Part shown: positions 8,254 through 15,677 of the stretch, piece by piece | Layout: each line of letters opens with the position of its first letter | Position numbering within the stretch: the stretch's first letter is position 1 | DNA from: a virus | DNA length: 64,000 bases | IMG/VR virus record: IMGVR_UViG_3300043172_001415 | Location: 1 to 64,000 of that record | Strand: one strand, 5' to 3' | Notes under the pieces: generated by a model | Databases searched by the model: none | What the model was told of the DNA's origin: nothing | The model's input: the letters and a program-made list of their open reading frames with translations, nothing else | Position numbers and translations under genes: made by a program

Positions 8254-8513
8254 CATTAAAAGATAAGCACTTGTGTTAATAAATGTTCATATCCATAATT
8301 GACCAGTTAATATTACGAAGAGTAATATATTGATAACTGCCTCTATAGGAAAGACTTTTATTGATGTAAGATGTTTCCAGGGTAAGATAACTCGTATCGA
8401 GTTCACTAGTTGAATCATTCTGAATGAAGAGTTCGGAATAGGTAAATCAACATTCGAATAAACCTTGAGCATAGCAAAAATCTTTGAGTTCAAAATAAAT
8501 TATTGTGAGTTTT

Positions 8514-10262
8514 ATGTTTGTTGATTTTCTTAATTTGAAGTTTAAGAATATTCTCTCTTATGGGAATAATCTGACTGTTGTTGATTTTAGTTCCGGTTTG
8601 AATCAAATTATTGGTATGAATGGGCAGGGCAAAAGTTCTATACTGGATGCCCTGTCATTTGGTTTATTTGGTCAACCATATCGAAAGATAAAATTGGAAG
8701 AGCTGATAAATCGTAAAAATAAAGGAAACCTTTATACTGAGGTAGAATTTATTGCCAATGGTGATACGTATAAAATAGAACGTGGCATCAAGCCGAAGAT
8801 TTTAAAAATATGGAAGAATAATGTAGAGCAAGATGAATTGCCATCTACAGCCAGAGTCCAAGCAGAAATCAATAATATACTCGCAATTGATTACACGTTA
8901 TTTAAAGAAGTAATTTGTTTAGCAGTAAATTATAATAAACCATTTCTACTCCTACCCAAAAACGATAAACGGAATCTATTCGAAAATATATTCCAGATCA
9001 GCATTGTATCTAAGATATTGGCTGAGATCAAGAACAGGCAAAAAGGAATAGATGTTGATTATAAGCTAAGCAGAACTTCTTATAACGCTACTGAATCAGA
9101 GATTGAGAATTTAGAAAAATATATTGAAAAGCTCAAATCCATTGAAAAGAATTTCAATGATGAAAAAGAAAAGAAATTAAATGCTATTCAAAAAAATATT
9201 GATGAATGTGAAAAGCAGCTTGTGAAATGTTGTAAAGGAAGAGATAAAGGCAAAGCTATTATCGAAAATCTAGAATTCCTGGATCTCAAACTCTTGATTG
9301 AAGAAAGACATAACTTATCATCAGATATTATTGTTGATAATATGAAGATTAAAAACAATAAAGAAGCAATATCATTGTTAAATGATAACGATAACTGTCC
9401 TAATTGTAAATCGCATTTAACTGAATCACATAAAAAAAATCATATCAATACTTATCAATCTGAAATTATCGAATTTCAAGATAATATTAAAGATTTAGAA
9501 TCAAAATTAATTGATAATAAATCATTAATCGATGATGAAAATAAGAAAAAAGATCAATTAACTAAAGTAGAAAAAGTCTTTATAAAAATAGATGCAGACG
9601 AAAACAATTATAAAGACAAACTGAAGTCACTTAAAGAAGCATATACAAAAGAAGCATGTGCAGTATATGATATTGATATAGATTCATTATTGGGTGATGC
9701 TGAAGGTAAAAAAGTAATACTTGAAACACTCGATACTAATAACAAAAAATTATTGAAAGATATAGAAATCAACAATAAATCGATTGAAGTATTATCTGAC
9801 AATGGAATAAAATCTTATTTGTATAAGAAATTCCTTCCGAACTTAAATGTAAAAATAAATGAATATTTGAATTTGTTCTCATTGCCGGTATCATTAAAGT
9901 TTGATGAAACAATGGTTGAGAATATCCAGAATATTATCAATAAGAAACAGATTAGTTACGGCACATTTAGTGCTGGTGAACAAAAACGTATTGATTTAAG
10001 CGTTATGTTCAGTTTTATTCAAATAATGAAAGATATAGCTAATTGGAGATGCAATATCTTATTCCTGGATGAAGTACTAGATTCATCAACCGATCATGAA
10101 GGTTTAGTACAGATATTAGAATCCTTACAGAATTTAGTGGATAAAAATTCAAATCTATGTGTATATGTAATATCTCACAGATTACATAGCAAAGATTTCT
10201 TCTCAAAAAAACTTCGTATTGAGAAGAGCAATGGTTTCTCTTTAATAAGAGAAGAGACTTGA
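8514..10262 (+). CDS. 46: gp46-like recombination endonuclease subunit (SbcC/Rad50 family)
   Basis: About 582 residues. The ATG at 8514 is preferred to a GTG three codons earlier, because the family begins with the short strand FLNLKFKNILSYG. Walker A is GMNGQGKSS near residue 34. A long coiled coil follows, broken by a zinc-hook CPNC near residue 293. The ABC signature FSAGEQKR is near residue 485 and Walker B NILFLDEVLD near 513. gp46 with gp47 forms the nuclease/ATPase that resects DNA ends for recombination-dependent replication and degrades host DNA. gp47 is encoded five genes downstream in the same operon. Confidence 0.93.
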   Translation: MFVDFLNLKFKNILSYGNNLTVVDFSSGLNQIIGMNGQGKSSILDALSFGLFGQPYRKIKLEELINRKNKGNLYTEVEFIANGDTYKIERGIKPKILKIWKNNVEQDELPSTARVQAEINNILAIDYTLFKEVICLAVNYNKPFLLLPKNDKRNLFENIFQISIVSKILAEIKNRQKGIDVDYKLSRTSYNATESEIENLEKYIEKLKSIEKNFNDEKEKKLNAIQKNIDECEKQLVKCCKGRDKGKAIIENLEFLDLKLLIEERHNLSSDIIVDNMKIKNNKEAISLLNDNDNCPNCKSHLTESHKKNHINTYQSEIIEFQDNIKDLESKLIDNKSLIDDENKKKDQLTKVEKVFIKIDADENNYKDKLKSLKEAYTKEACAVYDIDIDSLLGDAEGKKVILETLDTNNKKLLKDIEINNKSIEVLSDNGIKSYLYKKFLPNLNVKINEYLNLFSLPVSLKFDETMVENIQNIINKKQISYGTFSAGEQKRIDLSVMFSFIQIMKDIANWRCNILFLDEVLDSSTDHEGLVQILESLQNLVDKNSNLCVYVISHRLHSKDFFSKKLRIEKSNGFSLIREET

Positions 10263-10272
10263 GAGGTGTAAA

Positions 10273-10827
10273 ATGGCAAAAGAAAAAAAGATTAGAAAAG
10301 ATTATGTTAATAATGAAGAATTTTTAAAAATGTTAAAAGAATATCAGGAACTTAATTATGATACATCTGATTGGTTTTTAAAGAAAAAAATTAAAAATGA
10401 TTCTGATGAAAACTTTGTTAAATATCGAAAAGAATTACTTGAACAGAGAAAAATGTTAATTGATTCTGAATCTGAAGACGAAAAAACTGATAGAATAAAA
10501 AAACTTGATAAACTTAAAAATAGATTAGGTCGTTTTTTCTTACTAATATGTGACGGAATTTTAAAAAAACCAAACTTTATCAACTATGATCCGTTACGTA
10601 AAGATACAATGATAAGTGATGGAACGTATTTCATGTGCATTTACATTGATAGATATGATACTACAAGAAGTAATCCATTTGCTTATTTTACTCAAATAGC
10701 ATTTAATGCCTTCTTACAGAATATCAATAAAACAAATAAGAACATGACTAAGTTCACATCTCTGTTTTATATCGAAAATCTTGATAGATCTGATAATGTA
10801 ATAATATTGGACGATTGGGAATGTTAA
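10273..10827 (+). CDS. 55: gp55-like late transcription sigma factor
   Basis: A 184-residue protein with two T4 gp55 hallmarks: the N-terminal DYVNNEEFLKML (T4: NYVNNKELLQAI) and the core D...NPFAYFTQIAFNAFLQNINK (T4: [20 protein letters not shown]). gp55 is a minimal sigma factor that directs host RNA polymerase to TATAAATA late promoters and is activated by the DNA-loaded sliding clamp. A Shine-Dalgarno (GAGAGG) precedes the ATG. It is co-transcribed with gp46 and gp47. TATAAATA elements before several minus-strand genes fit its expected target. I do not see a gp33-like co-activator. Confidence 0.85.
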   Translation: MAKEKKIRKDYVNNEEFLKMLKEYQELNYDTSDWFLKKKIKNDSDENFVKYRKELLEQRKMLIDSESEDEKTDRIKKLDKLKNRLGRFFLLICDGILKKPNFINYDPLRKDTMISDGTYFMCIYIDRYDTTRSNPFAYFTQIAFNAFLQNINKTNKNMTKFTSLFYIENLDRSDNVIILDDWEC

Positions 10828-10922
10828 GACCTCTTTTATTTATCTTGGTTTGTCTACTACTTGCTATGACAATTGATGGATATATATTTTTATTTGAGGA
10901 AATCATTAAACTGTGTAATTAA
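10821..10922 (+). CDS. 33-residue putative membrane peptide
   Basis: Small frame beginning MLRPLLFILVCLLLAMTIDG, overlapping the end of gene 55 by 7 bp and ending one base before the next ATG (10924). A hydrophobic stretch of about 18 residues follows an Arg, like a single membrane segment or leader. The tight packing and possible translational coupling are the evidence; no function is known. Confidence 0.5.
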   Translation: MLRPLLFILVCLLLAMTIDGYIFLFEEIIKLCN

Positions 10923-10923
10923 T

Positions 10924-11445
10924 ATGGAAGATACAAAGAAATTAGAATATCACGGGTGTATTAAAAATAAAGATGGTTCTTTAGTTTTCAATTGTCCATG
11001 TTGTGATGAAGAAACTAAAGTACAATTCAGTACAAATGCACAGAGTTTCATTAACTTTAATTTCTTCTTTAAAGAAAAATGCCCTAATTGTTTTTGTGTT
11101 GTTAGTATGGATTTGCAATATATTGATAATTCTGATGGTTATTATAAAATAAACCAAGAGACGTATGGTGTTATTGATAAAATGATGGAGAAAAAAACTT
11201 TTTCAGAATTCAATTATTTAGATCATGATAAATCTGATTGGACAGAATTTGTATTAAACTATTGCATCACTACTAATGCTGATGCAATAGTACATACAAA
11301 ACATAAGAGTAAAAAAGTAAGAGATTTTTGTTGGAACTTTCTTAAAAAGGATAATCATCTCAAGCCAACTGAAGTTCCAGATATTAAAAGAATAATGGCA
11401 TTAATAGATGAAAGAAACAATGAAAAAAAAGATTGGTTGGAGTGA
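10924..11445 (+). CDS. Zinc-ribbon protein with shared C-terminal module
   Basis: About 173 residues from ATG 10924, placed directly after the 33-residue frame. The N-terminal half has a four-cysteine zinc ribbon (CPCC ... CPNC). The C-terminus (DAIVHTKHKSKKVRDFCWNF) is shared with the proteins at 11587, 12014 and 29584. No known function. It belongs to a set of small zinc-ribbon genes lying between gp55 and gp47. Confidence 0.65.
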   Translation: MEDTKKLEYHGCIKNKDGSLVFNCPCCDEETKVQFSTNAQSFINFNFFFKEKCPNCFCVVSMDLQYIDNSDGYYKINQETYGVIDKMMEKKTFSEFNYLDHDKSDWTEFVLNYCITTNADAIVHTKHKSKKVRDFCWNFLKKDNHLKPTEVPDIKRIMALIDERNNEKKDWLE

Positions 11446-11449
11446 TTAT

Positions 11450-11590
11450 ATGTTAGAAGCTGTTGGTGATGCAATTCAAGGGTTGGTATTTTGTTTTATT
11501 GCAATGATACCTTTATCAATACTTGGAATTTGGAAATTATTTGAAATAATAGCATGGTTACTTGAAAATGTATCCATTAGTTTATCATGA
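11450..11590 (+). CDS. 46-residue membrane protein
   Basis: ATG 11450 (MLEAVGDAIQG) has GGAG about 8 nt upstream. The sequence is largely hydrophobic, with one or two membrane segments (LVFCFIAMIPLSILGIW). Its stop overlaps the next start (ATGA). No function assigned. Confidence 0.55.
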   Translation: MLEAVGDAIQGLVFCFIAMIPLSILGIWKLFEIIAWLLENVSISLS

Positions 11591-12027
11591 TAATTGTTGA
11601 TGTTAAAAAAAACAAAATAACTCATCATTGTGATTTATGTAAAATTACTACAACTGATGAACTTAATATTGACCATAACTCATTTGTGTTGAGTACTAAT
11701 AAATGGCTAGTAAGAGTTGTACAATGTGAGGAATGTGATTTTGTTTTTCATTATAAAATCACATTAGATACTCCTAATAAGAAATATTACAAAATAGATA
11801 CACTTACTAAAAAATTGATTAAAAAAATGTCAGAATCTAACAGTTTAAATGATTTTGATGATATTGATTTTGATGAATATCCATATAAGAGATTAGTCAG
11901 TTATATGGCTAATAGGTTTATTGATAATAAAGGCGTAGCTATATTATACACTAAACATAAAAGTAAAAATATAAGAAATGTTTGTTGGAACTATTTAAAA
12001 ACAGGTGAATTAGATGGGAATGTTTGA
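11587..12027 (+). CDS. Zinc-ribbon protein, relative of the 10924 gene
   Basis: 146 residues, starting at an ATGA overlap with the upstream gene. Two CxxC pairs (CDLC and CEEC) form a likely zinc ribbon. The C-terminal segment VAILYTKHKSKNIRNVCWNY closely matches that of the 10924 protein, so the two are probably duplicates that diverged in the middle. Function unknown. Confidence 0.65.
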   Translation: MIIVDVKKNKITHHCDLCKITTTDELNIDHNSFVLSTNKWLVRVVQCEECDFVFHYKITLDTPNKKYYKIDTLTKKLIKKMSESNSLNDFDDIDFDEYPYKRLVSYMANRFIDNKGVAILYTKHKSKNIRNVCWNYLKTGELDGNV

Positions 12028-12355
12028 TTGGGTACGATTTGAGACTAAATGTCCGATATGTAATGAAAAAGTAAAGGGATTTCAAACTAAAGATCTTGAA
12101 TGCATGTTATCTACGGTTCCAACATGTGATATTGATAATTTTTATACCATTTGTTCAAATAAAGACTGTAAAGAATGGATAGAATATAATAAGCATGAAG
12201 AAGAAAATGAATTTGAACTAATATCACCATCTAAAGAAATACAAGAAGCAATATCAAAAATAAATTCAAACACTGACGCAATACTTCAATCAAGACATAA
12301 TGAAGAAGCAGTTGTAAAATATTGTAAGTTCTTTTTAAAAAATCAAAAGAAATAA
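12014..12355 (+). CDS. Conserved phage zinc-ribbon protein (MGMFDWV family)
   Basis: 113 residues beginning MGMFDWVRFETKCPICNEKV, a start seen in many phage zinc-ribbon proteins. CPIC and the later C...C pair probably bind zinc. The end (DAILQSRHNEEAVVKYCKFF) is a further version of the C-terminal module found in three other proteins of this window. It overlaps the upstream gene by 14 bp. Biochemical role unknown. Confidence 0.7.
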   Translation: MGMFDWVRFETKCPICNEKVKGFQTKDLECMLSTVPTCDIDNFYTICSNKDCKEWIEYNKHEEENEFELISPSKEIQEAISKINSNTDAILQSRHNEEAVVKYCKFFLKNQKK

Positions 12356-12365
12356 CGGAGAATCT

Positions 12366-13418
12366 ATGGCTAAAGTAGCACTTATATCTGATACTCATTT
12401 TGGGGTACACGGAAATTCAGATATATTTTTAAAATCACAACTAAAGTTTTTCAAAAAAGTTTTTATTCCTTATTTAAAAGAAAACAATATCACCAGGATA
12501 TTTCATCTTGGTGATTTCTGGGATAATAGATCAAATATTAATATACGTATTAAAAACATCATAATTGATTTATTTGAAAATGAGTTGAAAAGTTTTAAGA
12601 TAACAATACTTGTTGGTAATCACGATTCATATTATAAGAATACAATTGATACTCACTCATTAAAATTTCTAAAAAAGTATGATAATATTGATGTAATAGA
12701 TGATATCAAATTATTGAAGATTGCAGACCGTAAAGTTTTACTTGTTCCATGGCAGTGTGACAATGAAGCTTTCAAAACTCGTGTGGCAAATAATAATATT
12801 TTTTGTGATGTGATGATGGGCCATTTACCTGTAGTTGGTTTTAAGCTAAACAACAAGAGAGTGAATGAGAATGGGTTAGATTCTGAGATTTTGTTCAATA
12901 ACTATAAATTGGTGTTCTCTGGTCATTTTCATACAAGAAGTAATTTAGAGAGAACTGATCGAAAGATTGAGTACATCGGCAATCCTTATCAATTGACATT
13001 TGCTGATGAAGGTGATGATAGAGGTTTCTGTATTTTGGATATGGATACACTCGATTATGAATATATAAATAACAATAAGTCCTTGGTATTTAAGACTATT
13101 AAATATCCAGAACCACTTTATAAAAAAGATATTCAGGGAAATATAATTAAACTAGATATCAACCATGATTTGAATTTTAAAGAAGAAGAAATTGAAGAAT
13201 ATATTAATACTTGTGATAAATATAAACCTGCTCTTCCTCTATCTATCAATAGAACAACTTCAGTTGAAAATATTGATAGTGAATACAAAACTGTAGATCT
13301 ACTAGAAATGATAAATGAATATCTCGATGAAATAGAAATGAATGATAAACAAGATGTGTACGACAATATAAAAGAAGTATATGCCGAATTACACAATGAA
13401 AAGGAGATTTGTATATGA
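12366..13418 (+). CDS. 47: gp47-like recombination endonuclease subunit (SbcD/Mre11 family)
   Basis: 350 residues with all calcineurin-type metallophosphoesterase motifs in order: ISDTHFG, HLGDFWDNR, VGNHDSY, and GHFHTRS. This is the nuclease partner of gp46; together they resect double-strand ends to feed UvsX-mediated strand invasion. Length is close to T4 gp47 (339). CGGAG precedes the ATG closely. The last codons overlap the start of the glycosyltransferase gene, so the two are likely coupled. Confidence 0.93.
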   Translation: MAKVALISDTHFGVHGNSDIFLKSQLKFFKKVFIPYLKENNITRIFHLGDFWDNRSNINIRIKNIIIDLFENELKSFKITILVGNHDSYYKNTIDTHSLKFLKKYDNIDVIDDIKLLKIADRKVLLVPWQCDNEAFKTRVANNNIFCDVMMGHLPVVGFKLNNKRVNENGLDSEILFNNYKLVFSGHFHTRSNLERTDRKIEYIGNPYQLTFADEGDDRGFCILDMDTLDYEYINNNKSLVFKTIKYPEPLYKKDIQGNIIKLDINHDLNFKEEEIEEYINTCDKYKPALPLSINRTTSVENIDSEYKTVDLLEMINEYLDEIEMNDKQDVYDNIKEVYAELHNEKEICI

Positions 13419-14677
13419 GTACAAGCAACCTTAATGAATTTGAAAAACAATTAAAAGCTGCATCTCAACCTAATGCACAACAAAGTTTAGAAGTGTTTCA
13501 AAAACAGCTTCAAGCACAATCACAAAACCCTGCAGGTGCATCACAAGAAAAATTGCCTCCTGGCGCTGTTAAAGTTAAAAAGAATATTGTACTTTCTTTT
13601 ATGAGTGATTCTAGTGGATGTGGTCATATAAGAAATGTTTTTTGGCTGACCTACCTTAATTCTGTATTTGGTAAAACAGGTCAAATGAATATGATCTTAT
13701 CACCTACATTCATTTATCAAAATGATATTCTTGCAAGAGCAAGATCACTTTTTTTTCAACGTCAAATGACACCTGATCATCTTAAAGTTATAAAACAATA
13801 TAAACAACATCAAGCACAATTCAAATATAAAATGATTTGGGAAATGGATGATCATATTCATGGATTTAATGAAAATCAAGATGGTAATGTTGAAGACGGA
13901 GTACCGTCTTATAATTTTGGTAGTAAAGGAATTTCAATAGAAATTAAAGAAGCTTCTGTTGAAATTATGAAATTAATGGATCTTGTAATAGTATCTACTA
14001 CATTCTTAAAAGATTATTATCAAAATGAATTGGGTATTAAAACTCCTATAACAGTTGTTCCGAATTGTGTTCCTAAATACTTTTGGGGTTACAAAAGAAA
14101 AGACGATATTACAGAAACTATTAAGAAACCAAAAGTGATTTATACTGGTTCACCAACACATTATTCTAATGGAGAAAAATTGCTTGGTGATTGGGATAAT
14201 GCCTGGAAAGAATGGGTTCTTAAAGCTGTTAAGAATGATGAAATTGAATTCGCAGTATTTGGCGGTCTTCCATGGTTCCTTGAGCCTATCAAAGATAAAA
14301 TAAAAGTTCATGGCTGGGTTAATTCTTATCAATATCCTAATGTTGTTAGAGCTGAAAATGCAGATTTTGGTATTATGCCTCTCGTAAGAAATAATTTCAA
14401 TAGAGCAAAAAGTGATCTCAAATTCTTAGAACATTCTGCTGATGGATCATTAGCTATTGGTACAACCTTTACTGATGGATCTTCATCACCATATGATCAT
14501 TGTTTTCTCACTCTTCCTGAAGATTGTACAGTTGAAGATATTGATGTTTTAATCAAAAAACATTGTGAACCTAATAATTTTAATAGAGTTAGAAGACTGC
14601 AATATGAGAAGATGGAAAATGAAGGAAGATACCTAGAATCGAAACAATATATTGACAGATTAATTAATGTATTTTAA
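13415..14677 (+). CDS. GT-B fold glycosyltransferase
   Basis: About 420 residues from ATG 13415, with AAGGAG 8 nt upstream. The first 60 residues are Gln/Ala rich and look like a linker. Then come an N-terminal Rossmann-like half, the inter-domain VVPNCVPKYFW, and a C-terminal half with IYTGSP, VHGWV and the nucleotide-sugar-binding SDLKFLEHSADG. These are features of GT4-type enzymes. The donor and acceptor are unknown; modification of phage DNA or of a virion or host surface glycan is possible. It is the last gene before a promoter. Confidence 0.75.
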   Translation: MSTSNLNEFEKQLKAASQPNAQQSLEVFQKQLQAQSQNPAGASQEKLPPGAVKVKKNIVLSFMSDSSGCGHIRNVFWLTYLNSVFGKTGQMNMILSPTFIYQNDILARARSLFFQRQMTPDHLKVIKQYKQHQAQFKYKMIWEMDDHIHGFNENQDGNVEDGVPSYNFGSKGISIEIKEASVEIMKLMDLVIVSTTFLKDYYQNELGIKTPITVVPNCVPKYFWGYKRKDDITETIKKPKVIYTGSPTHYSNGEKLLGDWDNAWKEWVLKAVKNDEIEFAVFGGLPWFLEPIKDKIKVHGWVNSYQYPNVVRAENADFGIMPLVRNNFNRAKSDLKFLEHSADGSLAIGTTFTDGSSSPYDHCFLTLPEDCTVEDIDVLIKKHCEPNNFNRVRRLQYEKMENEGRYLESKQYIDRLINVF

Positions 14678-14684
14678 TTAATTC

Positions 14685-14713
14685 TTGACTTCAGTTAATA
14701 TTAATGATATAAT
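14685..14713 (+). promoter_or_regulatory. Sigma70-type promoter for the DNA polymerase operon
   Basis: TTGACT (14685-14690), 17-bp spacer, TATAAT (14708-14713). The promoter start is one arm (14685-14702) of a perfect 18-bp inverted repeat whose other arm is 14726-14743, just before the ATG. Both arms contain the dispersed 9-mer, so this is a candidate operator. Confidence 0.85.
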
Positions 14714-14746
14714 CAGTATATAAAAAATATTAACTGAAGTCAATTT

Positions 14747-15658
14747 ATGTTCATGTATCGTAGTAAAGTATTAAGTATATCTGATGGTGATATGGATGGT
14801 GTTACTTGTCAAATTATCATAGGAAATGTGTTTGATAAACGAGGTATTACTTATGTGACAGCATCACATAATACTATCAACGATATCCTTAATAAAATTG
14901 ATTTTGACAAATATGACTATGTATTCATTACTGATATAAGTCCTAAATCAAACAACTTAGCATACCAATTAAATTATGATAAAATAATTCTAATTGATCA
15001 TCATGATACCTGTCAAGACTTGCATGATTCTTCTAATGATAAATTTATTGTTAAAGATATGTGTAGTGCTTCTATGCTGAGGAATTTTTTGACAAATAAT
15101 GGTGCAAATATAGATTATCTAGATACTTTAATCACTTTAGTTGACGATTATGATATGTGGACTGAAGTATGTCCAGGAAGCAAAGATCTCGCTCGTTTAT
15201 TTTATAATTATAAACCTATAACATTCAAGCGAAGATTTTTTAGTGGGCTTAAAGAGTTCTCACCTAAAGACTTACATATTATCGAAAAAGATAAATTAAA
15301 GCTAAAGCAATTAACAGAAGATTTGAAGAAAGATCAAAATTATAAACTTTTACCGTTTATTAATGCGATAACTTTGTTTGCAAGTAGTTTTACTAATGAG
15401 ATTGCTCATCAGAAATTGAGTGAAGGTTACAATGTCGTGTTTGTAGTTAATAAGTACTATAATGTTTCAGTTCGAAGCAGATTAGATGATATACATATTG
15501 GTAAGGTTTTAAAAGAAAAAGGGATTGGCGGTGGTCACAAATATGCTGCAGGCTTTCCAGCAACAGATTTCACAAACACAGATAAATTGATCAATACGGT
15601 ATGTGATTCTGTGTATGAGAATAGTCTTTCCTTGAGAAAAGATAGCATATATTCTTAG
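14747..15658 (+). CDS. DHH/DHHA1 family phosphoesterase
   Basis: 303 residues. DHH motifs: SDGDMDGVT, TDISPKSN, IDHHDT and DDYDMW; the DHHA1 end motif is GGGHKYAAGFP. Members include RecJ and the NrnA/NrnB nano-RNases, which degrade short oligonucleotides with Mn2+. Size and the lack of RecJ's extra domains favour an NrnA/NrnB-like role. It lies first in the polymerase operon. A second, distinct DHH protein is encoded at 33255. The exact substrate is inference. Confidence 0.8.
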   Translation: MFMYRSKVLSISDGDMDGVTCQIIIGNVFDKRGITYVTASHNTINDILNKIDFDKYDYVFITDISPKSNNLAYQLNYDKIILIDHHDTCQDLHDSSNDKFIVKDMCSASMLRNFLTNNGANIDYLDTLITLVDDYDMWTEVCPGSKDLARLFYNYKPITFKRRFFSGLKEFSPKDLHIIEKDKLKLKQLTEDLKKDQNYKLLPFINAITLFASSFTNEIAHQKLSEGYNVVFVVNKYYNVSVRSRLDDIHIGKVLKEKGIGGGHKYAAGFPATDFTNTDKLINTVCDSVYENSLSLRKDSIYS

Positions 15659-15677
15659 TGTCGGTCAATGACAAATT

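Larger units (their letters stand above)
7926..8513. other. 588-bp divergent intergenic region
   Basis: No convincing gene. From left to right it holds: two adjacent plus-strand hairpins ending in a T run (7939-7986); a minus-strand TATAAATA at 7997-8004; one copy of the dispersed 9-mer next to AATATTAACT near 8168; a strong plus-strand promoter (8225-8253); and a leader of about 260 nt with several short perfect hairpins (for example near 8312-8330 and 8389-8403). It separates the leftward late-type block from the rightward replication block. Confidence 0.7.

Noticed and set aside
8287-8493. A 68-codon minus-strand frame in the divergent region
   Set aside because: No ribosome site, hydrophobic low-complexity translation, and it runs antisense to a leader with a strong plus-strand promoter.
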